Below are positions 1 to 7,477 of a DNA stretch of 49,600 nucleotides, piece after piece. Every line of letters starts with the position of its first letter. Position 1 is the stretch's first letter. The position numbers were made by a program, and so were the translations under genes. The stretch is from Bacillota bacterium (lineage in GTDB: Bacteria; Bacillota; Clostridia; Acetivibrionales; DTU013). The stretch covers positions 1 through 49,600 of the forward strand of contig JAEZCA010000013.1 of assembly GCA_023412665.1 (NCBI GenBank). The letters are read 5' to 3'. The notes under the pieces were generated by a model, which had not been told where the DNA came from, ran no database searches, and saw only the letters and a list, made by a program, of their open reading frames with translations.

Positions 1-142
1 TGTGCAAAAAAGGCATCATCTGGGCGCATAATACAATATAGGAGTCTCCATAACTCAATAATTACCACCTTATGTACCCTAGCCATTGAATTATCTCAAT
101 AAAATCAATCAAACTGTGCCCAGAAGATTGGAAAATTGCACA
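1..142. repeat. 142-bp terminal-inverted-repeat element, copy 1
   Basis: The stretch begins TGTGCAAAAA and ends TTGCACA. About 25 bases at each end are imperfect inverted repeats, both containing TCTGGGC/GCCCAGA. A second copy of exactly the same length lies at 40791-40932 in the opposite orientation. The two align end to end without gaps, with internal blocks such as TGGGCGCATAATAC and CTCAATAAAATCAAT conserved. It has no coding capacity. This is what is expected of a MITE-like non-autonomous element. The left end coincides with the window edge, so the left flank and any target duplication cannot be seen. Confidence 0.8.
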
Positions 143-200
143 CCCACTGTACATTGCCAATAGTATTGCCAATTTGGGGACGCCTGAGCTTGAACCCATG

Positions 201-246
201 GCCCGTAGCGAGGGGGTATGGGGGTTTGACCCCATTGGAAATTGAA
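201..246. repeat. 46-bp hairpin repeat, short copy
   Basis: Nearly identical (two differences seen) to 20506-20551. It contains a G-run/C-run hairpin (TATGGGG...CCCCATTGG). It lies in the leader region upstream of the histidine kinase. The longer copy near 20.4-20.55 kb has three more hairpins upstream. The rest of 143-402 holds a 9-bp direct repeat (ATTGCCAAT, twice near 155-175) and the promoter at 314-342, and nothing else I recognise. Confidence 0.7.
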
Positions 247-313
247 GAAAACAGTCATGGAGTGTAACTTTGCATGTAGTGAGAACGGGCCGTGAGAAAT
301 AAGCGGTCGGTTC

Positions 314-342
314 TTGATATTTATTGAGTTTTGGGATAAAAT
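314..342 (+). promoter_or_regulatory. Sigma-A-type promoter for the histidine kinase
   Basis: A -35 TTGATA at 314-319 and a -10 TAAAAT at 337-342 are separated by 17 bp. They lie 60 bp upstream of the ATG at 403. A good match to the housekeeping consensus, in the right place to drive the two-component operon. Confidence 0.6.
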
Positions 343-402
343 CAAGTGAATAGTTTCCGGCAATTGCAGGAGCATTCAGATAAACGTTGATTAAGAGGTC
401 AT

Positions 403-2649
403 ATGGAGAATACAGGCTACAAGGATGTGCTTCAGCATAACTCAAAGCTTCTGACGACACTGCTCGAAATTTCCAACCTTGTTTCCTCAACGATGGAACT
501 AAGACCGCTGCTTGAAGCCATTCTGGACAAACTCAGGACTATAATAGAATACAGCAATGCTAAAATTTTTATCACTGATGGAGACCACGGCAGAGTGATC
601 GCACATAGATCCGTGCTTACTCCTTCGCAGGAGAGCTCTTACCCGCTGCCGCTTGGAAGGGATATGCTGCTTGGCGGAAAGCCGGTAGTTATAGATGACA
701 TCCTATCGGAAAGCGAGCTGGCTGTCACATTCAGAAAAAACATGCACGGATATATGGAAACAGTCTTCAGAGAAACCAGATGCTGGATGAGTCTTCCTAT
801 GGTATTCAAGGATACTGTCATAGGCATATTGACTCTCGACCATAATGAAGCGGGATATTATAAAACATATCACGTAGAGCTTGGGACCGCATTTGCCAAT
901 CAGGCAGCAATTGAGTATATGAATGCCAGCCTGTATAATGAAACATCCAAAAAGGCAGATGAGATAAAGACTTTATTTAGCATCCAGCAGGCAATAACCA
1001 GCCGTTTGGACCTTGATTCGGTGCTGAGGCTTATTGCAGGCGAGGCCAGAAGACTGACCCATGCCAATTCCACCGCAGTATTTCTTGTGGAAGGCGAGGA
1101 GCTGGTGCTGTCGGTATATTCGGGAGCTGATCTGAAGAGCCTGACAGGGCTGAAGGTTCCTTTGAAAGCTTCCGCCATGGGAGAATGCTTACACCACCAT
1201 GAATCAGTCATCATGAGCAGAGCTCAGATGGAGGAGATGCGGGAGCATGAACTGATCGATGCCACCTCCATGAACACGTGCCTGCTGGTGCCCTTGCTGG
1301 CGGGTTCAAGACCTGTGGGTGTTATAGCGGCCTTCAGCATGTCCGAGGGGGAGTTCGACTCCGAGGATGAAAGAATATTTAACATGTTTGCACCAAGCGC
1401 CGTTATCGGTATAGAAAATGCAAGGCTGTACCAGGATGAGAAAAGAAGGCTCCTGGAAAACGAACAGAGAAGGCATGTGGCTGAAGGTCTCAAGGATATA
1501 CTCAGGGCGTTGAATTCCAACAGGTCACTGGAGGATATACTCATATTTATCATAAAAGAGGCGGCAAGGCTTCTGCACACTGATGCAGCTGCGCTTTTCA
1601 GGCTCGATGGCAGCAAGAGCGCACTTTATCTTGTAGCTTCATGCGGACTGCCGCATTTTGAAAATATAAGCAGTGAGGCCGATGTTGGCGCAGAGATCCT
1701 GAAGAAGGCGTTTATTGAAAGAAGACCTTTAATAAAAACCGATATGAAAGATAAAAGCCTGCCCGAGCATGCTCATCCCCTGATGAAAAAACACTTCACA
1801 TGGCTGAGTGAGCATTGCAATACCATGATGGCAGTTCCGTTGGTGTGCAAGGATGAAGTATACGGCGGGATAGCACTGTATTTCCATCATGACAGGTCTG
1901 TCGATCCGGCCAATTTAAGAGAGGATATCAGTCTGGCTATGACATTTGCAGATCAGGCTGCTCTGGCGATAGACAATACAAGATTGAAAAAGCAGGCTGA
2001 GGAAACCGCAGTCAATGCGGAGAGAAACAGACTCGCACGGGATCTGCATGATGCCGTGACACAGACTTTATTTTCGGCAAGTCTTATTGCGGAGGTAGTC
2101 CCGCGAATATGGAGCCGCAACAAGGACGAAGGCATGAAAAGGCTCGACGAGCTTAAACAGCTGACAAGAGGCGCACTGGCTGAGATGAGGACGCTTTTGT
2201 TTGAGCTGCGCCCGGCGACGCTGGTGGAAGCTCCGCTTGAAGAGCTGCTCAGGCAGCTGAGCGAGGCTGTCACAGGTCGGGCAAGGATCCCTGTGAAGCT
2301 CGATATCAAAGGCACCTCAAAGCTTCCGGCTGAGGTAAAGATAGTCTTTTACCGCGTTGCGCAGGAGGCGCTGAACAATATAACAAAACACTCGGGAGCT
2401 AAAAATGCAGTGCTGGAGCTCAATATAAACGAAGACAAGCAGCTGGATATCACGGTTGCCAGCCTGACTGTGACCGATGACGGAAACGGTTTTGATCAAG
2501 GAGGAGTAGCTTCCGGCCACTTTGGCCTTGGTATAATGAAGGAACGTGCCGGGACAGTCGGAGCGACGCTGAAGGTCAGATCGGAGATCGGGCATGGGAC
2601 AGCCGTAGAGCTTCAATGGGTGGGAAACAAGTTAGGCCGTACGGAATGA
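403..2649 (+). CDS. Multi-GAF soluble sensor histidine kinase (NarX/NreB-like HisKA_3 type)
   Basis: The 748-residue protein senses an unknown cytoplasmic signal and should phosphorylate the regulator encoded next. Three GAF-like domains occupy roughly residues 20-175, 190-345 and 365-525. They are followed by a HisKA_3 dimerisation region with the H-box RLARDLHDAVTQ (His549) and a HATPase_c domain with DDGNGFD and GHFGLGIMKERA near the C-terminus. No signal peptide or membrane helices are visible, so it is cytosolic. ATG 403 is preceded by AGAGGT at short spacing, and a promoter lies at 314-342. It is 24 bp from the response regulator, so the two form an operon. The three GAF domains suggest redox, small-molecule or cyclic-nucleotide sensing; the ligand is not deducible. 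Confidence 0.9.
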   Translation: MENTGYKDVLQHNSKLLTTLLEISNLVSSTMELRPLLEAILDKLRTIIEYSNAKIFITDGDHGRVIAHRSVLTPSQESSYPLPLGRDMLLGGKPVVIDDILSESELAVTFRKNMHGYMETVFRETRCWMSLPMVFKDTVIGILTLDHNEAGYYKTYHVELGTAFANQAAIEYMNASLYNETSKKADEIKTLFSIQQAITSRLDLDSVLRLIAGEARRLTHANSTAVFLVEGEELVLSVYSGADLKSLTGLKVPLKASAMGECLHHHESVIMSRAQMEEMREHELIDATSMNTCLLVPLLAGSRPVGVIAAFSMSEGEFDSEDERIFNMFAPSAVIGIENARLYQDEKRRLLENEQRRHVAEGLKDILRALNSNRSLEDILIFIIKEAARLLHTDAAALFRLDGSKSALYLVASCGLPHFENISSEADVGAEILKKAFIERRPLIKTDMKDKSLPEHAHPLMKKHFTWLSEHCNTMMAVPLVCKDEVYGGIALYFHHDRSVDPANLREDISLAMTFADQAALAIDNTRLKKQAEETAVNAERNRLARDLHDAVTQTLFSASLIAEVVPRIWSRNKDEGMKRLDELKQLTRGALAEMRTLLFELRPATLVEAPLEELLRQLSEAVTGRARIPVKLDIKGTSKLPAEVKIVFYRVAQEALNNITKHSGAKNAVLELNINEDKQLDITVASLTVTDDGNGFDQGGVASGHFGLGIMKERAGTVGATLKVRSEIGHGTAVELQWVGNKLGRTE

Positions 2650-2673
2650 AACTGATTAGGGGTGAGGATAATT

Positions 2674-3309
2674 ATGAGCAGCGACACTATAAGAATCATG
2701 ATCGTTGATGATCACAGTGTGGTCAGAAGCGGACTCGGAGCGTTTTTGCAGGTATTTGACGACTTTGAACTTGTCGGCGAGGCTTCCAACGGGAAGGAAG
2801 CTGTGGATGCATGCGGGACATACCGTCCTGATGTGGTCCTTATGGATCTGGTGATGCCGGTAATGGACGGAGCCCAGGCAACAAAGGAGATAAGGGAGCA
2901 TTACCCTGAAATACAGGTGATCGTCCTGACGAGCTTCAAAGAGGACAATCTGATCGAAGGCGCACTGCAGGCAGGAGCGATAGGTTACCTGCTGAAAAAC
3001 GTCTCTGCCGATGAGCTTGCCCAGGCTATACGTTCCGCCCACATAGGACGACCTACCCTCGCTCCGGAGGCGACGCAGGCGCTGATAAAGGCATCGAGCC
3101 GCAGAAACTCCAATGATAACGAGCTGACAGCCAGAGAGAAGGAGGTCCTGAAAATGATGTCAGACGGTCTGAGCAATCCGGAAATAGCAAAGGCCCTTAT
3201 CATCAGCAGGTCGACTGTAAAGTTCCACGTCAGCAGCATTTTGTCAAAGCTTGAGGCAGCAAGCAGGACTGAAGCCGTTGCAATTGCGCTGCAACAGAAA
3301 TTGATTTAG
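2674..3309 (+). CDS. NarL/LuxR-family response regulator
   Basis: A 211-residue DNA-binding response regulator, the likely partner of the kinase at 403-2649. The receiver domain begins IRIMIVDDHSVVRSG, with phosphoacceptor Asp58 in LMDLVMPVMDG and the conserved Lys near LLKN. The C-terminal LuxR-type helix-turn-helix runs from LTAREKEVLKMM through SRSTVKFHVSSILSKL. A GTG at 2662 could extend it by four residues. ATG 2674 is preferred because GGGGTGAGG lies 7-8 bases upstream and the extension adds nothing to the fold. A strong terminator follows at 3379-3413, closing the two-gene operon. Confidence 0.93.
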   Translation: MSSDTIRIMIVDDHSVVRSGLGAFLQVFDDFELVGEASNGKEAVDACGTYRPDVVLMDLVMPVMDGAQATKEIREHYPEIQVIVLTSFKEDNLIEGALQAGAIGYLLKNVSADELAQAIRSAHIGRPTLAPEATQALIKASSRRNSNDNELTAREKEVLKMMSDGLSNPEIAKALIISRSTVKFHVSSILSKLEAASRTEAVAIALQQKLI

Positions 3310-3378
3310 CCGTTTTCTGAAGACACGGACCTGGTCAGCTGGCCAGGTAACAAACCGGTCAAACGGACATAAATAATC

Positions 3379-3413
3379 CCCCCATCTGATTGAAGCTAAG
3401 ATGGGGGTTTTTT
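3379..3413 (+). terminator. Rho-independent terminator after the two-component operon
   Basis: A 9-bp perfect stem CCCCCATCT/AGATGGGGG with an 11-base loop is followed directly by TTTTTT. It lies 70 bp downstream of the response regulator stop. Confidence 0.93.
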
Positions 3414-3478
3414 ATTACAATTGAATAGAGAGTTAAATTGCAGGCATTATACCTTTTGCGTGTTATGAGGTGGTTGCA

Positions 3479-3829
3479 TTGAAGATATTGATTGCTGACG
3501 ACCAGCCTGAAGTAAGGTGTGCGTTAAGAGTTCTGTTTGAGCATGAGGATGTATTCTTTGAACTTGACGAAGCAGACGATGCAGGCAGTCTTTTTTCAAA
3601 ATCCGGGACAGGAAAATTTGATCTTCTTCTGCTGGATTGGGAATTGTTAAATCAAGGCATGGCGGAAGCTGTAGCTCGAATCAGAGAGCTGGTGCCAGGT
3701 ATCGGCATCATAGCGCTCAGCAGCCGTCCTGAAGCTGAGAAAAGCGCTATGGCTGCAGGGGCGGACGCTTTTGTAAGCAAGGGTGACAATCCCGACAAGC
3801 TGCTTTCCACGGTTTATTCACTGAGATAG
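3479..3829 (+). CDS. Single-domain response regulator (receiver only)
   Basis: A 116-residue receiver domain with no output domain. It begins KILIADDQPEVRCAL, with the acidic pair DD, phosphoacceptor Asp53 in LLLLDWELL, the Ser of IIALSS and the Lys of FVSKGDNPDKLL. TTG 3479 is chosen because GAGGTGG (3467-3473) lies 5 bases upstream; a GTG at 3470 would overlap that ribosome binding site. It is separated from the upstream operon by a terminator, so it is expressed independently. It may act as a phosphate sink, in a phosphorelay, or by protein-protein contact. Its kinase is unknown; the GAF kinase upstream is one candidate. Confidence 0.85.
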   Translation: MKILIADDQPEVRCALRVLFEHEDVFFELDEADDAGSLFSKSGTGKFDLLLLDWELLNQGMAEAVARIRELVPGIGIIALSSRPEAEKSAMAAGADAFVSKGDNPDKLLSTVYSLR

Positions 3830-3857
3830 TACCTGGCCGGAAGGCCAGTAGGAGCAC

Positions 3858-3918
3858 TGAACACATGGACTGTAGAAAATTGAACACATGGACTGGCAAA
3901 AATCTGTTCATTTGACTG
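3858..3918. repeat. Direct repeats with 23-bp spacing upstream of the ECF sigma gene
   Basis: The 15-mer TGAACACATGGACTG occurs at 3858-3872 and again at 3881-3895, exactly 23 bp apart. A degenerate third copy keeping GACTG (3914-3918) follows at the same spacing, just before a TATAAT at 3922-3927. It could be an operator or activator site for the sigma gene. Multiple short repeats containing TTCA/TGAAC and GACT also resemble IS21-family termini, so it could be an IS remnant. Confidence 0.6.
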
Positions 3919-3967
3919 ATGTATAATAATTGGCTTTTAAATATAATAGACGATGTAAAGATAAATT

Positions 3968-3998
3968 GCATTCCAAAGACCAGATTCCATTGGAATGC
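3968..3998 (+). other. Leader hairpin upstream of the sigma factor
   Basis: A perfect 9-bp inverted repeat GCATTCCAA/TTGGAATGC with a 13-base loop, between the TATAAT at 3922 and the ribosome binding site at 4011. There is no T-tract, so it is not a typical terminator. It could be an operator dyad or an RNA leader structure. Confidence 0.45.
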
Positions 3999-4023
3999 GG
4001 AGTAATAACCGGAGGTATTCGAA

Positions 4024-4566
4024 ATGGAAAGAACAGATTCCGAATTGGTTTCCAGATGTTTAAAGGGCGACAATGAGGCCTTTTCAGAGCTTATATCAAG
4101 ATATAAAAGGCTGATTTACTCGGTTGCCTATAAATTTTCGAGAGATAACGAAGAAGTCAATGACATGGCACAGGAAGCATTCATTAAGATTTACAGGTCG
4201 CTTTCCAGATACGATGCTCAATACAAATTCTCCACATGGAGCGTCAAGGTTGCCACCAACATTTGCCTAGACCATGTCAGGCGCAAAAAGCTCAACTCAG
4301 TATCTCTCGAAGAAATCGAAAATTTCACCGGCACCAGCAACTCGCCTGAGGAGTACTATCTGCGGAAGGAAAAGTCGCAGGTCCTGAAGGATGCAATAGA
4401 CGGTCTGCCTGAAATATATAGAGTGCCGATCGTTATGTATCATCAGAAGGGAATGTCCTATAAGGAAATATCCGAGTACCTTGGCAAGCCCATGTCCATC
4501 ATAAAAAACAGGATATTCAGAGCGAGAAATACACTGAAGGAAAATCTCATAGGCGCTGTATCATAG
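4024..4566 (+). CDS. ECF-type RNA polymerase sigma-70 family factor
   Basis: A 180-residue group IV sigma factor. Region 2 spans about residues 10-85, with LIYSVAYKFSRDNEEVNDM and QEAFIKIYRSL for -10 recognition. Region 4 spans about 115-170, with LPEIYRVPIVMYHQKGMSY and the HTH ending IIKNRIFRARNTLKENL. GGAGG lies 8 bases before ATG 4024. No anti-sigma gene follows: the next gene encodes a papain-like protein behind its own promoter. Regulation may therefore occur through the 23-bp-spaced repeats upstream or an unlinked anti-sigma. Target genes are not known. Its length and layout resemble SigW/RpoE-type stress factors. Confidence 0.9.
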   Translation: MERTDSELVSRCLKGDNEAFSELISRYKRLIYSVAYKFSRDNEEVNDMAQEAFIKIYRSLSRYDAQYKFSTWSVKVATNICLDHVRRKKLNSVSLEEIENFTGTSNSPEEYYLRKEKSQVLKDAIDGLPEIYRVPIVMYHQKGMSYKEISEYLGKPMSIIKNRIFRARNTLKENLIGAVS

Positions 4567-4613
4567 CCCTGAAGGGTTTGCGGCGCAGTTGGTTCAAAAG
4601 CACCCTCCATAGG

Positions 4614-4667
4614 CAGCGGCGTCGGTCCTGTAACTTGGTATTATGGACCGCCAATGCTGTTTTTTTA
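4614..4667 (+). terminator. Probable terminator after the sigma factor
   Basis: An interrupted stem pairs CAGC with GCTG and CGGTCC with GGACCG, and ends in a run of seven or more T at 4660-4667. The internal loop makes it less certain than the other terminators in the window. Confidence 0.5.
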
Positions 4668-4702
4668 TTGGGCGGTGACGGATTTGCCGATGACATAAGT
4701 GC

Positions 4703-4731
4703 TTGACTATCACTATTATGAAAATTATAAT
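4703..4731 (+). promoter_or_regulatory. Sigma-A-type promoter for the papain-like gene
   Basis: TTGACT at 4703-4708 and TATAAT at 4726-4731 with an exact 17-bp spacer. Transcription would start near 4738, which places the coding start at 4777 rather than at upstream in-frame codons. Confidence 0.75.
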
Positions 4732-4776
4732 GAATACGTATGGCAACAATTTGTTAACTTACTTGGGGGTTGGTGG

Positions 4777-5337
4777 ATGAAAAGTATACATATTGTATTG
4801 ACTGCTACCGGTACTCTTTTTTCAAGGTGTATCGGCTTATACACCAAAGAACGGTACAATCATGTGTCCCTTTGCCTGGATTCGAAGATTCACGAGTTTT
4901 ACAGCTTTGGAAGAAAAATCAGATGGTTCCCGCTGTATGGGGGGTTTGTTATAGAACATACCGACAGCGGTATGTACAAGGCTTTCGGAAATACAATGTG
5001 TGCCATATACAGGCTTGATATAGAGGAGCATAAATTTGATCAGCTCGAACAAGCCGTCAGCCAGTTCATAATGAATAAGAATATGTATGGTTACAACATC
5101 CTTGGGCTGTTTGGAGTAATGATGAACAGGCCGATGAAGAGAAGAAACAAGTATTTCTGTACGCAGTTCGTTGCAACGATGCTGTATGAAAACGGAATTT
5201 TTGATTTCGGCAAGGATATGTCACTTGTTACACCGCAGGATTTTTATGAGATACCGGATTTGATACCCGTCTACGAGGGAAAGCTTTCGGAGCTCGGAAA
5301 CGTGATGCCTATGAATACTATAGCAGCAAATCTTTAG
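4777..5337 (+). CDS. Permuted papain-like (YiiX/NlpC-P60 fold) protein
   Basis: A 186-residue protein with the order of a permuted NlpC/P60 (YiiX/YebB-like) cysteine hydrolase. The candidate catalytic His29 is in ERYNHVSLCL and the candidate Cys128 in KYFCTQFVATML, i.e. His before Cys. Such enzymes cleave amide or ester bonds, often in lipids or peptidoglycan peptides; the substrate here is unknown. There is no clear signal peptide. The start is ATG 4777, with GGGGGT upstream. A longer frame from GTG 4701 would overlap the promoter at 4703-4731. It is a single-gene unit closed by the bidirectional terminator at 5371-5398. The family assignment is by motif only. Confidence 0.65.
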   Translation: MKSIHIVLTATGTLFSRCIGLYTKERYNHVSLCLDSKIHEFYSFGRKIRWFPLYGGFVIEHTDSGMYKAFGNTMCAIYRLDIEEHKFDQLEQAVSQFIMNKNMYGYNILGLFGVMMNRPMKRRNKYFCTQFVATMLYENGIFDFGKDMSLVTPQDFYEIPDLIPVYEGKLSELGNVMPMNTIAANL

Positions 5338-5370
5338 CGGAAATGCTTAAAGTTTGAAACTTTTGAGAAG

Positions 5371-5398
5371 AAAAAGGGGCGAATTATCGCCCCTTTTT
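5371..5398. terminator. Bidirectional terminator between convergent genes
   Basis: A perfect 12-bp stem AAAAAGGGGCGA/TCGCCCCTTTTT with a 4-base loop. T-runs serve both strands. The stop codon of the minus-strand SleB gene (5397-5399) lies in the right arm. Confidence 0.93.
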
Positions 5399-6149
5399 AG
5401 TATACAAATACCATACGTCCGATCCATGCTTTAATTGGCTTTGACCAGAGCCATTTGTTCGTCGCGCTGTCATCGAAGTAGAAGAGAGCGCCGTTGCTCG
5501 GATCGCTGCCTTGCAGCGCCTCAAGGGCGGCATTTCTGTCCTGCTGCGTGGCAGGCTTATTTATCATCCCGTTTTCAACAGGTGTAAACTGATAGTAGCC
5601 GTTGCTGCTTATCTCATATATAACCGATGATATAGTGTTCGGGAACTGATCACTCTTAATCCTGTTCACTATTACAGCTGCGACGCCGACCTTTGCAGCA
5701 TATGGCTCACCTTCAGCCTCAGCTTTTACCAGCCTTGCAAGCAGATCGAGCTCTGCTTCGGTAAACGCAACAGCATAAGTGCCGGCAGCCGAACCCGGAA
5801 TATTCAGTACCTGTCCGGGATAAATCATATTGTCCCATTTGTTGTTTGCCTTCCTAAGCTGGGGCACTGTTGTCCCGTATTTGGCGGCTATAAGGCTCAG
5901 ATACTCTCCGCTTTTTACCGTATGAGTACGGGCTCTTACATAAAGCTTCTGTCCTGGATAAATAGTATCTCCGGAGAGCTTGTTATCGGCTTTTATCGTC
6001 GCAGAGGATGTGTTGAACATCTTTCCGATAGTGTACAGCGAATCATTTTGCTGCACTGTGTAGCTTGCACCGAAGGCAGCCTGTGCCATCAGCGTGGTTG
6101 TTAAAACAACACCGGCAGTGAATGCCGCTGCTTTTTTTAATATATTCAT
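5397..6149 (-). CDS. LysM-containing SleB/CwlJ-type cell wall hydrolase
   Basis: A 250-residue exported wall hydrolase. An N-terminal signal peptide (about residues 1-28, cut after a sequence ending AQAAFGA) is followed by two LysM peptidoglycan-binding repeats (about 29-72 and 75-118, each with YPGQ). The C-terminal Hydrolase_2 domain (about 135-250) carries LARLVKAEAEGEPYAAKVGVA and AVIVNRIKSDQFPN, as in spore cortex-lytic SleB. It probably cleaves cortex or vegetative peptidoglycan (lytic transglycosylase-like in SleB). The ribosome binding site GGGGGA lies shortly before the ATG at 6149. The leader contains a c-di-AMP riboswitch, which fits the known control of wall hydrolases by this signal. 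Whether it acts in germination or growth cannot be told from the sequence. Confidence 0.92.
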   Translation of the reverse strand: MNILKKAAAFTAGVVLTTTLMAQAAFGASYTVQQNDSLYTIGKMFNTSSATIKADNKLSGDTIYPGQKLYVRARTHTVKSGEYLSLIAAKYGTTVPQLRKANNKWDNMIYPGQVLNIPGSAAGTYAVAFTEAELDLLARLVKAEAEGEPYAAKVGVAAVIVNRIKSDQFPNTISSVIYEISSNGYYQFTPVENGMINKPATQQDRNAALEALQGSDPSNGALFYFDDSATNKWLWSKPIKAWIGRMVFVY

Positions 6150-6162
6150 TTTTTCCCCCTTT

Positions 6163-6346
6163 TCGCCTCCGAGGTTAGTTTTCGGGTTCGGGTCGGGTAA
6201 CCCTACTCAAAATGAGATTCACCCACTGGACATATTGTAAGAGGACAGTCCTTTAAAATTAGAAAGCTTTACAGGTTATGGAATGTCTTGTGCTTACTAG
6301 TCCTGGTATTGCTTGGTCCCCCGTACTCTTTTCGAGATTCGGCTTA
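6163..6346 (-). promoter_or_regulatory. c-di-AMP riboswitch (ydaO/yuaA class)
   Basis: Read on the minus strand, the leader of the SleB gene carries the conserved blocks of the ydaO-yuaA motif in order. These are GCCGAAUCU, then GUACGGGGGACC, a long variable insert, GGGUGAAUCUC, GAGUAGGGUUACC, GACCCGAACCCG, and CUAACCUCGGAGGC, whose GGC can pair with the opening GCC as P1. The class senses c-di-AMP and commonly precedes wall hydrolase genes, turning them off at high c-di-AMP. The ribosome binding site follows within about 10 bases of P1 with no terminator between, so control may be at translation initiation. The rest of 6347-6522 has no feature I can assign. Confidence 0.9.
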
Positions 6347-6522
6347 TTTTTTTTCGGCGGCGCTGTTCTTCTCATATCTGAAAAATAACTGATGACGCGC
6401 CGACCTTATGTCAACATGTATTCTAACAGAGGAATCTATGCTTTTCCATGATACATTTTTGGCAGATGTGGTAGTATAATGTAGTAGTGATATTCCTCAG
6501 CCAGGCTGAGTAAATAATTTCA

Positions 6523-6573
6523 GGGGACATTTCTCCACTACCGAAGCCGTTCTCTTTGCAGAGGAGTGTCCCT
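6523..6573. repeat. GGGGACA...TGTCCC palindromic repeat, copy 1
   Basis: GGGGACATTTCTCC and GGAGTGTCCC form the arms of a hairpin ending 21 bp before the patatin gene start. The same arm sequences recur at 21159-21319, 30880-30929 and 34634-34707, each time just upstream of a plus-strand gene. It resembles REP-type palindromes associated with IS200-like (RAYT) transposases, which are not present in the window. Confidence 0.75.
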
Positions 6574-6594
6574 TGCCGAATGGGGTTTGGGTAT

Positions 6595-7383
6595 ATGTAC
6601 GGTTTGGTTCTGGAAGGCGGTGGCGGGCGCGGAGCGTATCAGATAGGCGCCTGCAAGGCAATAAGTGAAATGGGTCTGGAGATCTCCATGGTGGCTGGTA
6701 CATCAGTAGGGGCGCTCAATGGAGCAATGATCGTCCAGGGCGATATAGACAGGGCTTATGACATTTGGTACGATATTGAGCCGGGTAATGTAATAAAGCT
6801 GGCAGACGGCTATATGGAGAGCTATGTCGACGGTGGCTTCAGGCCAGATGCTTTGAAAACACTCATAGGAAGAGTAAAAAAAGTCATTGCCGATGGCGGG
6901 CTTGATGTAGAACCTCTGGAGACAATGGTAAAAAGCCTTCTGGATGAAGACAGGATAAGAAAATCAACGACAGGCTTCGGAGTGGTAACCGTAGACCTGA
7001 CTGAAAGGAAAGCAGTCGAGATCTACAAGGAGGATATACCTAATGGACAGCTTGTTGACTATGTTATCGCCAGCGCGAGCTTCCCGGCCTTCAAAAGGGC
7101 GATCATTGGCGGAAGGACATTCATAGACGGTGCATTATATAATAATCTCCCCATAAATCTTGTGAGCGACAGGGGATTGAAGGATATCATCGTTCTTCGC
7201 ACTTACGGAATGGGTATAAGGAGGCGTGTAGACACCAGCGGGCTCAACATTATAAGTATACTGCCCTCGGACAGCCTCAGTTCGATCTTGGATTTCAGCA
7301 ACAGGTCGGCAAGGAGAAACCTGAAGCTTGGGTATGAAGATGCCTGCAGAGTGCTTGAAAGTCACTTCCGGCAAGATGCGTGA
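6595..7383 (+). CDS. Patatin-like phospholipase family protein
   Basis: A 262-residue patatin-fold serine hydrolase (RssA/YchK-like size). The oxyanion loop GGGGRGAYQIG lies near the N-terminus. The nucleophile elbow is GTSVG (Ser37), and the catalytic Asp178 is in the DGA motif (IDGALYNNLP). This is the Ser-Asp dyad expected for lipid acyl hydrolysis; the substrate is unknown. ATG 6595 places GGGRGAYQIG at the usual position. In-frame ATG 6580 and TTG 6556 are possible, but the latter lies inside the palindromic repeat. No strong ribosome binding site decides the choice. There are no transmembrane helices. It is 94 bp before the glucan synthase gene and possibly co-transcribed. Confidence 0.88.
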   Translation: MYGLVLEGGGGRGAYQIGACKAISEMGLEISMVAGTSVGALNGAMIVQGDIDRAYDIWYDIEPGNVIKLADGYMESYVDGGFRPDALKTLIGRVKKVIADGGLDVEPLETMVKSLLDEDRIRKSTTGFGVVTVDLTERKAVEIYKEDIPNGQLVDYVIASASFPAFKRAIIGGRTFIDGALYNNLPINLVSDRGLKDIIVLRTYGMGIRRRVDTSGLNIISILPSDSLSSILDFSNRSARRNLKLGYEDACRVLESHFRQDA

Positions 7384-7477
7384 GGATTTTAAACAATATT
7401 TGGAATTAAACATGTTTGTCACTGTTTCAGGGCATGCTATAGGAACGTAAAAATGCATGGAACGGTGATATTTTTTT

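Noticed and set aside
62..490. 142-codon minus-strand open frame
   Set aside because: It runs through repeat elements and the start of the histidine kinase, and no ribosome binding site or domain was seen.
4699..4776. Extended N-terminus of the papain-like protein from GTG near 4699
   Set aside because: The segment overlaps a TTGACT-17-TATAAT promoter; ATG 4777 has a Shine-Dalgarno sequence and starts at the domain.
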